From NCBI GenBank assembly GCA_030035585.1, contig CM057476.1, positions 23,420,501-23,484,500 of the forward strand: a DNA stretch of 64,000 bases, read 5' to 3'. Positions within the stretch are counted from its first letter, which is position 1, and each line of letters starts with the position of its first letter. Source of the stretch: Dugong dugon. Its lineage: Eukaryota; Chordata; Mammalia; Sirenia; Dugongidae. The notes under the pieces were generated by a model. That model searched no databases and was not told where the DNA came from. It was given only the letters and a program-made list of their open reading frames with translations. The translations under genes and the position numbers were made by a program. Below are positions 35,215 to 46,704 of the stretch, in pieces.

Positions 35215-35400
35215 TTAGGGGTTGGCATACTTTTTCTGTAAAGGTCCAGATACTGTTTTAAGCTTTTCGAGTCATACTATCTCTGTTGCAACTACTCAAC
35301 TCTGTTGTAGTGCAAAAAGCAGCCACAGACAATATATAAATAATGGGTGTGGCTGTGTTCCAATAAAGCTTTATTTATAAAAACAGGTGGTGGGCTCAAT
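35215..35400 (+). mobile_element. hAT-type non-autonomous DNA element
   Basis: Matches the widespread eutherian repeat with GGTTGGCATACTTTTTCTGT at one end and TTCCAATAAAGCTTTATTTA near the other. The subfamily name is not certain. Confidence 0.6.
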
Positions 35401-36032
35401 TTAGCAAAGAAAAATACAGGGCATCTCATTAAATTTGAATTGCAGCATCCTATATTTTATCTGACAACCCTAAACTGGTGGAGTTGGGGAGAACTCTGGG
35501 AGTTGGAATGAACCTTGAATCAAGCAGGGAAGAGAACAACTGTCCAAGGAAGGGCCTCATGGGTGACCTGGGCTGGACACCCTGTGTCTACTATCTCATT
35601 TCATCTTCCCAGCAGTCCTGTGAGGTGAGATGTGGGGTCCCCACCTTACACATGAGGAAATGGTCACTCAGGGAAAGAAAGGAATGAGTCCAGTTTCCCA
35701 TAGCTGGTCAGGGACAGAGACAGGATCCAAACCCAAGGCAGCTGGCTCTAAAGCCTGTGGTCTCTCTTACACCAAGCTTGCTTTACAGTGTAAAAACCGA
35801 GGCTCAGAGAGGGGAAATGAGGTGTCCAGGGCACACCGTGATGAGGATGCCTGCCCGAGACTAGAACAAAAGGCCTCTTGGCTCCCAACCCCGAGCTTTC
35901 CCTGGAGACAAACAGGACCTGAAGCCACTGAGCTAGACGGTCAGTTTCTGGAGGGCTGGATTTGACTCCCCAAAGTCTGGGAGCCAATTAGGAGTTGGGG
36001 GATGATGGAGTAATCAATGGATGCGTTCTGGC
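35401..36032. other. Spacer sequence with MIR-like piece
   Basis: 35590-35830 has an antisense MIR character (CTTACACATGAGGAAATGGT, AAACCGAGGCTCAGAGAGGG). Nothing else recognised. Confidence 0.45.
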
Positions 36033-36252
36033 CAGGATTTCTCAACCCTGGCACTATTGATTGACATTTTGGACAGAATAATTCTTACGGTGGGAGGGTT
36101 GTTCTGTGTATTGTAGGAATTTGAGCAGCATCCCTGGCCTCTACCCACTAGATGACAGTAGCACCCCCTGTCCCAGTTGTGAGAACCAAAAATTTCTCCA
36201 GGCTTGCCAAACGTCCTCTGGGAGACAAATTGCCCCCAGTTGAGAAGGACTG
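36033..36252 (-). mobile_element. MER20 DNA transposon
   Basis: Near full-length antisense MER20: CCAGGATTTCTCAACCCTGG through GCATCCCTGGCCTCTACCCA to TTGCCCCCAGTTGAGAAGGA. Confidence 0.8.
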
Positions 36253-36499
36253 ATCTTGACTAACGCAGAGGTTTGAAGCTCCTCGAGGGACTAACTGGTG
36301 AACCCTCACTACTCACCCCTCCAGAGGCCACGAGCCAAGTCCCCCAAGCCTTTGGCAAAAACATTCTGGGACCAGACACTATGGGGAAGCCCTGAAGAGC
36401 AGAAGAAGGGGTTTGTGTTGGCCGAGCTGTGATAAAAATCGCTTTGAGCAGAGAATAAACACCAGCGATGCAGCTCTGTTCTGTAGGCAGCAAATGAGG

Positions 36500-36700
36500 C
36501 TTGAAGCCAGAGGTTCTGGAACCTGTCTGTGCACCAAATTCCCCAGAGCTGTCAAAGGCCGTTTCTGTGGCCTCTCCTCACAGACTAAAGCGGACTCTGA
36601 AGGGTGGTCCAGGAATCTGTCTTTTCAACAAGCATCCCACTCCTGCCCTATAATTCTCTTCCAGCCAGCCCAGCTCAGTTCTTCCAACAGGTGTTCGGGA
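36500..36700 (-). mobile_element. MER5-like hAT fragment
   Basis: Decayed MER5 pattern (AGAGGTTCTGGAACC, then GTCCAGGAATCTGTCTTTTC, then AACAAGCATCCCAC). Confidence 0.45.
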
Positions 36701-37842
36701 GCAGCTCCTGAACTCCACTCTGAGGAATGAAGTGGAGGAATTGGGGCCCAGGGCTGTAGCAGGAGGGCATTTGGCCAGGGAGCAGGGATGTGTGATTCCT
36801 GCCACATGGGTGGCTGACTTCTTCGCTTCAGGCTGGTCTGGCGGAGACAATGACCTCACCTGCTTGGAAGAGCCCGTGGCAGCTGCTTCGCTGTGGGGTT
36901 GGGGATGGGTCCTGACGGCCAGACAGAGAGGAGCTTGGAAGCTGAGAACACCTACCCCTGGCCTGGCTATTGCTCAGCACACTGGCCTGTGACCTGGCCA
37001 GGAGCAGAGGACCAGACCTCCCCCGTGGCTGGCACCCACTCAGCAGTCTCTTCCCAGCCACGGTGGAAAAGGGAGAGGGGCTGACGTGGGGCTGACCTCA
37101 CACCCGGCTCCCCTCCTCCAGTTCCTCTCTCAGGGGTTCACTGCTTCTGGGAAGCAGGACCTACTGGGGGCTTCTGGGGGAAGGGGAGGCGACTCTGGTC
37201 TTCCTGCAGGAAGCAGAGAATGCGGCAGGCTGAACTGAGTGGGATATACTGAGGACTGGGTCCTCAGCCAGAGTCAGAGCTGGGTGTAGGGAGACGGAGC
37301 TACCACATTGCACCCCAGTATCTCCTCTGCTGCCTATAGGAGAGCTGAGGTTTCCTGAGGATGGTCACCATGGTGAGGGCTTGTGGGGGTTCTAAAAGTA
37401 AGTTAAGAGCAGAGTAGATGTTCCAATAGGGGGGAGGCAGGTGCAGTGTGAGTATTCAGATGAGACCTGGCCAACTAACCCATGTGCTTACTGTGTGCTA
37501 AGCATTCTCTCACTCAGTCTCTCAACGGCCATATGAGGGTCATGTGACAGATGAGGAAACTGAGGCACAGAAAGTTAAGAAACTTGCCAAAGCTCCTACA
37601 GCTGAAAGGGCAGAGCCAGGATCCATATGCAGACGTGTGGAAGCCCTGGCCCTGTGTGCTGGGTGCCGTGCTGCGGGGCTTCGCAGACTCAAATGAACAG
37701 GAATCCCGATGACAGCACTGAAATGCAGATCCCAACTGAGTGGTGGGGGGTGGGCAAGCTCCCAGGGATGCATACGTGGCTGTCTGGGTTCTACCCATTA
37801 CCTGTGTAAGCCATCTACCCGTGCTCTGTGCATAATACCAAA
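36701..37842. other. Spacer sequence with MIR-like piece
   Basis: 37440-37625 resembles antisense MIR (GACAGATGAGGAAACTGAGG). The rest is GC-rich with no recognisable exon. Confidence 0.45.
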
Positions 37843-38060
37843 AATAACAACAACAAAAACCCAAACCCACTGCTGTCGATTAGATTCCAACTCATAGTGA
37901 TCCTGTAGGACAGAGTAGAACTGCCCCATAGGGTTTCCAAGGCTGTAATCTTTATGGAAGCAGATTGCCACATCTTTCTCTTGAAAGGCGGCTAATGGGT
38001 TCAAACCGCTAGCCTTTTGGTTAGTAGTTGAGTGCTTTAATCACTGTGCCACCAGGGCTC
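37843..38060 (-). mobile_element. AfroSINE with target duplication
   Basis: CTGTGCATA occurs on both sides (37831 and about 38064). Ends TGTGCCACCAGGGCTCG. Present only in the spacer. Confidence 0.88.
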
Positions 38061-38446
38061 GCGTCTGTGCATACTAGGTGTTTCAATAAACAGTAGGTGT
38101 CTTTGTTCTCATAAAACATGATCATATAAAGGAAGGGCTTGGTGAGTGCTAGAGCCCTGAGCAAATATATAATCAGAGCTAAAATGAACCTAAGTGTCAA
38201 ACCTGAAGGACTCAAGAGAGACTTCATGGAAGAAACATTTGAGCTGGGTCTTGAAGGAACAGAATTTTTCACGTAAAGGAGAAAATGCCTCTGCAAAGGC
38301 ATGGAGAGGTGAGAGAATGTGACATTTAACAGACCTCCAAGCTACTGCCAAGGCTGAGGGAAGGGGTGTGGGAGTAGGCAAGCTGAGAAGGTTGAGCTGA
38401 GCAGGGCTGGCTAAATGATTTGCAGGACCTGGTACATAACAAAGGC

Positions 38447-38655
38447 CCCTGTGTGGTACAAACGGTTTATGAGTGACTACAAGTCTAAAGGTTGAAGGTT
38501 GAAATGCACCCAGCAGAGCTGCAGAAGAAAGGCCTGATGATCTGCTTCTCTAAAGATGCCAAGAAAACCTAATGGAGCAGTTCTATTCTGTCACGCATGC
38601 GGTCAGCATGAGTCAGAATCAATTCAGCTCAACAGCAATGGGTTTGTTTGTTTGT
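38447..38655 (+). mobile_element. AfroSINE near inner arm edge
   Basis: Mirror of 14655-14873; head GGCCCCTGTGTGGTACAAAC. Confidence 0.85.
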
Positions 38656-38669
38656 TTTGGTGCAAAATC

Positions 38670-38885
38670 AGTCCTTGAATGGTGCAAATGGTTAATGCAC
38701 TCGGCTTCTAACTGAAAGGTTGGAGGTTCAAGTCCCCCCAGAGGCACCTCAGAAGAAAGACCTACAGATCTACTTCTGAGAAGCCAGCCATTGAAAATCC
38801 TATGGAGCACAGTTCTGTTCTTCTATTCTGGCATACATGGAGTCGCCCTGAGTTGGAGTTGACTGCATGGCAACTGGTTTCAATT
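38670..38885 (+). mobile_element. AfroSINE with target duplication
   Basis: TTGGTGCAAAA at about 38657-38667 repeats at 38885-38895. Mirror of 14430-14648. Confidence 0.88.
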
Positions 38886-39282
38886 GGTGCAAAATGAAAA
38901 TGCAGGCCCCTTTTCCAAAAACAATTCAGAATTTCAAGATGGCAACTGCAGAGCATTAAACCAAGCATGGGGCCCCTCTGAGTGGGGCTCCATCAAGTCA
39001 GGCTTGAATTTGGGAACTAGATTGTGGTCCACAGAAAGCGGGTGGTCTTACCCTTTCAGCAATTTGACCAGGACTTCTGAAAGCTTCTGGAATGAGGAGA
39101 AGGTTTGGCCCGATTGCAAGGGGATGAGCTGAAGGCAGGGAGACAGTCTGGAGGCTGTTGCACTAGTCCAGGAAAGAAGTAATGACAGCCTGGGGCAGGG
39201 ACAGAGAGAGGAGGGGACGGCTTCAAGCCATGTAGATGCTGATTCGTACACACCTGATACAGGTGACAGATATTAGTGTCCT

Positions 39283-40622
39283 AGGACCACCTAACAAATG
39301 ACCATAAAGTGGATGGCTTAAAACCACAGGGATTTATCTTCTCACAATTCCAGAGGCTAGATGTCTGAAATCAAGCGGTGAGTAAGGACACACTCCCTCT
39401 GAAGACTCCGGGGGAGAATCCATCCCTTGCCTCTTCCAGCTTCCGGTGGCTCCAGGCTTCCTGGGCTGTGGCCACATCATTCCAATCTCTGCCTGTCTTC
39501 ACACGGCCTTCTCCTCTTCTCCCCACGCCTCTCCTCTGGGCATCTCTTATAAGGACAATTGCCATTGCAGTTAGGGCTCAATAGATAATCTAGGGAGATC
39601 TTATCTTGAGATCATTAACTTAACTACATCTGCAAAGACTCTTTTTGTTTCTTTTTATTGTACTTTAGATGAAGGTTGACAGAGCAAATTACTTTCTCAC
39701 TAAACAATTAATACACATATTGTTTTGTGGAAGCCCTAGTGGTGGACTGGTTAAGAGCCTGGCTGCTAACCAAAAGGTCAGCAGTTTACTGGTTTGATGG
39801 AAGCCTAGGGGACAGTGAGTTGAAGACAATGGTGATGGAATAATCTGGAAAAGGACAGTGAGAAAAGCAGCACAACTGGAAGAAAGTAATTGATGTCACT
39901 GAATTGTACATGTAGAAATTTTTGAAATGGTGTATCTTTGGCGATGTATATTTTCACCAAAAAAAAAAAAGTCCTCCAAGGTCAAGAACGGAGAATGTTG
40001 ACACATCCTGGGGTTGTTAACCAATGTCATAAAACAATATGTGTACTGACTGTTCAATGAGAAACTATTTGTTCTGTAAACCTTCACCTAAAGTACAATA
40101 AAAAAATAAAAAATAATAAAAAAAAAAAGGTCGGCAGTTTGAATATACCAGCTCTTCCTTGGAAACCCTGTAGGGCAGTTCCTATAGGGTCGCTATGAGT
40201 TGGAATTGACTGGATGGCAACAGGTTATGGGTTATTGTTTGTGACATTGGTTGCCAACCCCATGACATGTCAACATTTTCCCCTTCTCAAACTTGAGTTT
40301 CCCACTATCGGCTTTCCTGTCTCCTCCTGCCTTCTCATCCTTCCCCTGGGCTGGTGTGCCCATTTAGTCTCATTTTGTTTTATTTGCCTCTCTAATCTTT
40401 GGCTGAAGGGTGAACCTCAGAAGTGACTTCAGTACTGAGTTAAAATGGTGTCCGGGGGCCATACTCTAGGGGTTTCTCACCAAAGTTGGATGTAGAACAT
40501 TGTTTTTAGGCACTACGTTATACCAGTTGACATACATGTCCCCCAAGTCTATGGTCTTTAGCCTTCAAGCCTACTGTATTCTGGACATGTCCTCTGGGTG
40601 GCCACCATTCAACTCACTACAG
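39283..40622 (-). mobile_element. MLT1-type LTR split by nested retroelements
   Basis: Mirror of 13071-14047. LTR parts lie at 39283-39645 and about 40568-40622, separated by an L1 3' UTR that itself holds a SINE and a right-arm-only insertion. The second LTR part contains GGACATGTCC (40583-40592). Confidence 0.75.
39788..40126 (+). mobile_element. Right-arm-only retroelement insertion
   Basis: About 340 bp with two L1-tail-like units: one ending in an A run at 39960-39970, the second ending ACCTAAAGTACAATAAAAAA. It splits an AfroSINE; AAAGGTCAGCAGTTT before and AAAGGTCGGCAGTTT after form a target duplication with one mismatch. The left arm keeps the unsplit SINE, so insertion followed the arm duplication. 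Confidence 0.85.
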
Positions 40623-41092
40623 TGGGCAATGTATGTGATGCCCCTTCCCAAGACAGCACAAGAAGAGCAAGCTGAGGACAAGAGTCCCACACCCACATCT
40701 ACCATGGGGGCCCCACATGCAGCGTGTTCTTCTGCAGAGAATGGTCCTTCTAGGGAGCTGGGAGGCTGCCTGCTGTCTGTGGGCGTGGAGGGTGGGGACT
40801 TTGTGAGCAGGGCCAGGGAGAAAGTCTGCTGACAAGTAGAGCCCTTTCTGGCTTTGATTCACTGACCGTCTGGGCTGGTGCTAGACCTTCTCTTCACCTC
40901 TGTCACCCATCATTGAGGATCAGATGAAGTAGGCAGGCTTGACCATGTGCTCATATTTGAAATATTTGGTTTCTTAAGTGAGGCCGGAGTAGGGTGCTGC
41001 TACCCCAAGTCAAAGGGACGGAGGCAGGCTGAGCAGGTGAGGTCCTCCAGTAGGGCAGGTGGCAGCGTGGGAAGTGTCCTCGACACCGAAGC

Positions 41093-41302
41093 CAAAAACC
41101 AAAACTCGTTGCCGTCGAGTTGATTCCAACTCATGGCAACCCTTTTTAGGACAGAGTAGACCTGCCCCATAGGGTTTCCAAGGCAGTAATCTTTACAGAA
41201 GCAGATTGCCAGATCTTTCTCCCATGGAGCAGCTGGTGTGATTGAATTAACGACCTTTTAGTTAGTAGCCAAGTACTTAACCACTGCACAACTAGGGCTC
41301 TG
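41093..41302 (-). mobile_element. AfroSINE
   Basis: Mirror of 12395-12605; near consensus in both arms. Confidence 0.88.
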
Positions 41303-41700
41303 CTGATGCTGAAGCCAGTGGCCCATAAATGCTTTCTATTTGGACTCCAGACCAGTGGTACTGGAATGAGGCAGGCACAAAGACTCAAAGCCCACTCACT
41401 CCCCAAGCCTCCTCCCCCGACGCCATCCTTCATGTGTTCCCTGCTTGCTCCAGCCCTCATAGAATCTTCTAAGAGGGTGGAAGTCATCTGATGTACATTT
41501 TGTAAGTATATTAGACATCAGTAAAAAGGTTGTAAAACCCTGGGGGTAACTCATACACCAACATTCATTGCCACACTATTCACAGTAGCCTAAAGGCAGG
41601 AACAAGTTAAACATCCAGCGGCAGATGAATGGATAAACAACATGTGGCAGAGACACACACTGGAATATTATTCTGCCATAAAGAGAAGTTAAGTTCTGAT

Positions 41701-42931
41701 ATCCCCACGTGTCTGTCAGTTTGTCGTACTGTGGGGGCTTGCGTGTTGCTGTGATGCTGGAAGCTATGCCACCGGTATTCAAATACCAGCAGAGTCACCC
41801 ATGGTGGACAGGTTTCAGCTAAGCTTCCAGACTAAGACAGACTAGGAAGAAGGACCTAGTAGTCTACTTCTGAAAAGAATTAGCCGGTGAAAACCTTTTG
41901 AATAGCAGTGGAACATTGTATGATAGAACAGGATATCAGGTTGGAGAAAGACTCATTAACAACCTGGGTTATTCTGATGACACAACCTTGCTTTCTGAAA
42001 GTGAAGAGGACTTGAAGCACTTACTGAAAAAGATAAAAGGCTACAGTCTTCAGTATGGATTACCACTCAACAAAAACAAAACAAAAATCCTCACAACTGG
42101 ACCAATGAGCAACATCAAGATAAACAGAGAAAAGATTGACGTTGTCAAGGATTTCATTTACTTGGATCCACAATCAACACCCATGGAAGCAGCAGTCAAG
42201 AAATCAAAGGACGCTTTGCATTGGGCAAATCTGCTACAAAAGATCTCTGTAAAGTGTTCGAAAGCAAAGATGTCACCTTGAAGAATAAGGTGTGCCTGAC
42301 CCAAGGCAGGAAATGCTGGTGATGTAGTGGTTAAGATCTATGGCTGCTAACAAAAAGGTCAGCAGTTCAAATTCACCAGGTGCTCCTTGGAAACCCTATG
42401 GGAGGTTCTACTTCATCCTGTAGGCTTGCTATGAGTTGTAATCCACTCAACAGCAACTGCTTTAGTTTTTCTTTTTTTGGACCGAGGCCATGGTGTTTTC
42501 AATTGCCTCATACTCACGCAAAAGCTGAACGATGACTAAGGAAGCCCGAAGAAGAATCGATGCATTTGAATTATGGTGTTGGAGAAGAATATTGAATATA
42601 CCATGGATTGCCAAAGGAACAAACAAATCTCTCTTGGAAGAAGTACAGCCAGAATTCTCCCTGGAAGCAAGGATGGCGAGACTTCGTCTCACACACTTTG
42701 AACATGTTATCAGGAGGGATCGGTCCCTGGAGAAGGACATCATGCTTGGCAAAGTAGAGGGTCAGCAAAAGAGAGGAAAACCCCCAAAGAGATGGAATGA
42801 CACAGTGGCTGCAACAATGGGCTCAAGCATAACAATGATTGTGAGGATGGTGCAGGTCTGGGCAATATTTCCTTCTGTGATACATAGGGTCGCTATGAGT
42901 TAGAACTGACTCGATGGCACTTAACGGTAAC
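41701..42931 (+). mobile_element. Internally deleted RTE with nested SINE
   Basis: Mirror of 10774-11996. AAGTTCTGAT occurs exactly on both sides (41691-41700 and 42931-42940), a perfect 10-bp target duplication in the L1 host. The RT tail keeps the GYSDDTTLL-like segment region but the endonuclease is missing. SINE nested at 42306-42478. Confidence 0.85.
42306..42478 (+). mobile_element. Short AfroSINE nested in RTE
   Basis: Mirror of 11224-11390; head AATGCTGGTGATGTAGTGG. Confidence 0.85.
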
Positions 42932-42940
42932 AAGTTCTGA

Positions 42941-43290
42941 TAAATGCTGCAACATGTATGAACCTTGAAAACATTATGCTGAGTAAAAAAAAAACAGTCA
43001 CAAAAGGACAAATATTGTATGATTGCACTTATATGAAATACCTAGAATTGGCAAATAACCACCAAAACCTATTAGTGGTTACTAGGAGTGGGAGGGAGAA
43101 GGAAAGGGGGAGTCATTGTTGAGGGGGCACTGAGTTTTTAAGGGTGATGGAAAAATTTGCAAATGGATACTGGTGATGGTTGCACAATATGGTAATTAAT
43201 GTCACTGAATTGTGCAGGTAAAAAATGTTGAAATGGCAAATATTTACTTATATATACTCTTAACACATTTTTTTTTTTTAAAGCAAAGAA
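42941..43290 (+). mobile_element. L1 3' end
   Basis: Mirror of 10425-10773 (ATGCTGAGTAAAAAAAAAAC, then GTCACTGAATTGTGCAGGTA). Confidence 0.75.
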
Positions 43291-43985
43291 AATAACCCTG
43301 GAGGCAGTGAGAAGCTTCCAAGGCATGTTCAATACCTGCCCCACCCTAGGACTCAGCAGACACCCCTTGGATTGGGCTGAAGCCCCAGTTAGTGCTGGGT
43401 CACCTTGGCCTCTTGCAGAATCCCCTTCATTGGGCTGCATTTGACACTGAGTACCAGCTTTTGCAAAGACCACAGCAAGTTCAGCCTGTAATCCCTAATG
43501 GAAGATGCCACCTTGGGTGGGACGTCAACCGTCTCTCACCCCTCACACTCTCCCACCCAGGGATCTCAAAAGAAATTTCCTTTAGAACCCAGGCTCAGGA
43601 TGGGCTCTGCTTCCCCCGAAGTTTGGGAAAGCCCTCCTCCTTTTTAATCATAAGAATCACATAACACATTCTATTTCCCTTTTTTCTTTTGGTGCCAGGA
43701 GTCTCGGAGCCAGATTTGAAGCTTGGCCATGGTAACTATGTGGCCCCGTGTGAGCTGAAGCATTTATTTATTTTATTTCTGTGATGTTGATTTCATCAGT
43801 CTGCTTATGTTTTCTCTGATTCTGATTCCCTTTATCTATTTTATCAGTATTTTTATCGTGTGCATTCTGTTGTAAGCCTTACATGCTGTTTAAAAGGAAA
43901 CAAATACATCTCATTTCCACTTTGACATTAATATTTATTTCTGAAAATGTGCTTATTTAGTGTAATAAATGAATTCCCCCTCGGC

Positions 43986-44193
43986 ATAGAACCAGTTTCC
44001 ATCGAGTCAGCTCCAATTCATGGCAACCCCGTGTGTGTCAGAGTAGAACTGTGCTCCATAGGGTTTTCAATGGCTGATTTTTCAGAACTAGATCACCAGG
44101 CTTTTTTTTTGAAGTACCTCTGAGAGGACTCAAACCTCCAACATTTCCTTTAGCAGCCAAGCACTTCACCCATTTGTACCACCCAGAGACTCG
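43986..44193 (-). mobile_element. AfroSINE
   Basis: Mirror of 9543-9724, without its internal deletion. Followed by a MER5A-like fragment at 44194-44285. Confidence 0.85.
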
Positions 44194-45949
44194 GCCCCAC
44201 CCACAGACCTGCTGAATGGGAGTCAGCCTTTTAGTAAGGTCCCAGGGATCCGTGTGCACACTGAAGTCTGAAAACACGGCCCTGTAGCCCCTCCATCTAT
44301 CACTCCTCACCGTTCTAGAACTTTCCCCAAATGCAGAGCACCACAGCAGCACAGGCAGCTGCTTGGGAAGGGAGAGGCCACTGGGCAGGGACTGGAGCCC
44401 GACCCCCAGCTGTTTCTGACTCCTTTTCCCCAAGGTGAGCTCCAGTGTCTTCGCCCTCCCTGCCTGGCTGGCTAAACCCAAGGTCAGCATCTTATCCGTG
44501 GAAGATAGTGCCTATGGCAATTAGTTTTAAACTACTGAATGATTTCTCACAGCTGGCGATAGAAACTGCAACAGCCAATAGAAACTGCTCATTGGCACCC
44601 CACACCCACCCACCCCCAACAAACTGGCACCCAGGGTACCAGCCATACCTGCCATACTAATTCACCTACCACCTGAAGGCCAGCCACATCCAGTTTTCCT
44701 TGGTGTCCCCTCCACTCATCTGAGACACCGCTGAAGTTCTGCAAAAAAACCTTCACTAGGAAACTAGAGAAAACAAAACAAATGCCTAGGCCAGAAAGGG
44801 AGGATAATGATAGACCCCAACTGCGGGCCTGCGGGGCAGAAGGGCCGCCCAGCACTCTGGCCCCGGGTTCTTGCCCTCACACTGTCTGGGAAATTCTCTG
44901 GTCCTGAGGAGAGGGCAGCAGTTCTGTTGTCTGCCCTCCCTTGGGCCAGAGAGAACAAAGGACTGAGAATCGGTGACTGGGTCACCCTCCAAATAGGAGG
45001 CAAGAACACTCACTCAGCAGGAGGAAGGGGCACTGCCCGGGTGCCCAGGTGCTCGCCCTGGCTCTGCTCTATCCTGTCCTGTGACCATGAGCAGCTGTCC
45101 CTCTCGGGTGAGCTCAGCTCTCTTATCGGTGTAATTACGAGAGTAATAATGATGACCACTGGTCTATCTCCTTCACAAGGTTGCTGGAAGGATCCCGTGA
45201 GCAGGGAGCTTCTGTTCTGAGAGCAGGACCCAGTCCACCCACCCCGGGGGAGATGGACAAAGCCAAGTGAATCCCAGACACCTGCACGCTCTTGCAGGGG
45301 AAGGACAACTCTCTCCCTGTGCCTGCAGGATTCTGACAGCTATGATCCAAGGCCACAGGCCAGGCTGGTGGGGAAGGGGGAGCAGGAAGGACCACCCTCA
45401 CAGCTGATTCCTCCTCTGCCTCAGGTGTCCCGATTCCAGGCTGGGAGGAGACCTGACAGAGAGGCCTCCTGTCCATGTGGTGGAGGTGGCAGGGCAGCCC
45501 CGGTCCCCAGCTGGGCTTTCTCCATCCAGGCTCTCGAGAGGGCTCAATAGGACAGGGGGACTCCCAACACCATCTGTTACCACATCAGATACACAAGCCC
45601 ACGGTCTGTGCGGGTCCTGCACTTTACAGTTTTCAAGGTGTTTCCTCACCCATCTTAGCTTCTCCCAGCCACTCTGTGAAGGTGGGGTCAGGTGACTGTC
45701 TCCGTTTACAGATGAGGAAACTGAGGCCCTGGGAGGCTAAGGGACCATCCTGACGTCACTCAGCTGGTGAGAGATGCTGCTCATGTTCACTCATTTTCAC
45801 GTTCTCTCCGTCATCTGTCCGCTCACCTGGTCAAGCCTGGGAAGACCCCCCATGTGCCAGGCTTTGTGCCCAGGGAGCTCAGTGTTCGTGGTAGAAGAAA
45901 CAGAACATTCTGTGTCACCTCTGCCCTAAATTCAAATACTAGGCAGAAG

Positions 45950-46170
45950 GGGAGATCGTGGGTGGTGCAACGGTTAATGTGCTCAGCTGCTAACCAAAAG
46001 GTTGGAGGTTTGAGGTTACCCAGATGGTCCTCAGAAGAAAGGCCTGGTGATCTACTTCTGAAAAATCAGTCATTGCAAATCCTATGAGCACAATTCTGCT
46101 CTGACACACATGGGTCACCATGATTCAAAACTGACTCAATCGCAACAACTGGCAACAACAACGAAAACAA
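45950..46170 (+). mobile_element. AfroSINE upstream of LIF copy B
   Basis: Mirror of 7590-7804; ends in ACTGGCAACAACAACGAAAA. Confidence 0.85.
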
Positions 46171-46554
46171 AGGTAGGGAGGTTGGCCGTATTTGGGGAAG
46201 GACATAGACAAAGGAGATGGGCCATCAGGGGGCAATTGGCCTGGGGAGCCAAAAACAGGTAGCATGTTTGGGAGGATGAAGAGGGTCAGCGAAGGATCGT
46301 CCGTGGTCCCAGTGAGAGCCCAGATTGAGAGATTTGGGTTGCTCTAGGCAGATGTACATGAAGAAATGCTTAGGAATCTGAGCCATCTCAGGAGACAGAG
46401 AGATAGGCATCTCCTCTTCCATTAAGATGGGGAGTGGTACCCTCAAGTCAGAGGGCCAAGAGGCCAAGGGGCTTTTGCCTTATTGACGGAAAGGATTGGA
46501 TGATTGCGTGTCACCCTAGAGCCATTCCAATTGGTAGGTGGGAACGGCTTGTGT

Positions 46555-46628
46555 CGTGCTGGGAGATATAAGCAGGTGGAGAGAAGCAGGGATAGCAAGG
46601 TAGAGGAGAGGGAGACAGAGAGACAGTG
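46555..46628 (+). promoter_or_regulatory. Candidate TATA promoter block, LIF copy B
   Basis: TATAAG at 46567-46572, 138 bp upstream of the ATG at 46705, inside the block shared without change with copy A. A start site about 30 bp downstream would give a 5' UTR of roughly 100 nt, read straight into the new ATG with no upstream intron. Inferred. Confidence 0.4.
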
Positions 46629-46704
46629 GCGATAGGACTGTAGGTGGAGACGCAGTGCATCCAGTGTGATTGAGCCTCGAGCTGCCATCCCTACTGACCT
46701 AATC

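Noticed and set aside
15000-38000. tRNA genes, suggested by the tRNA-like heads of many repeats
   Set aside because: They are heads of AfroSINEs with the SINE body and RTE-like tail; no free-standing tRNA cloverleaf was found.
42460-42903. 123-codon frame with KEARRRIDAFELWCWRRIL that looked gene-like
   Set aside because: It is the C-terminal part of the RTE reverse transcriptase protein, seen also antisense at 11121-11369 and 57005-57247.
44700-46704. p53 response elements close upstream of LIF copy B
   Set aside because: Scanning CWWG cores by eye gave only isolated 9-of-10 half-sites (for example TAGCATGTTT near 46263) and no adjacent pair.
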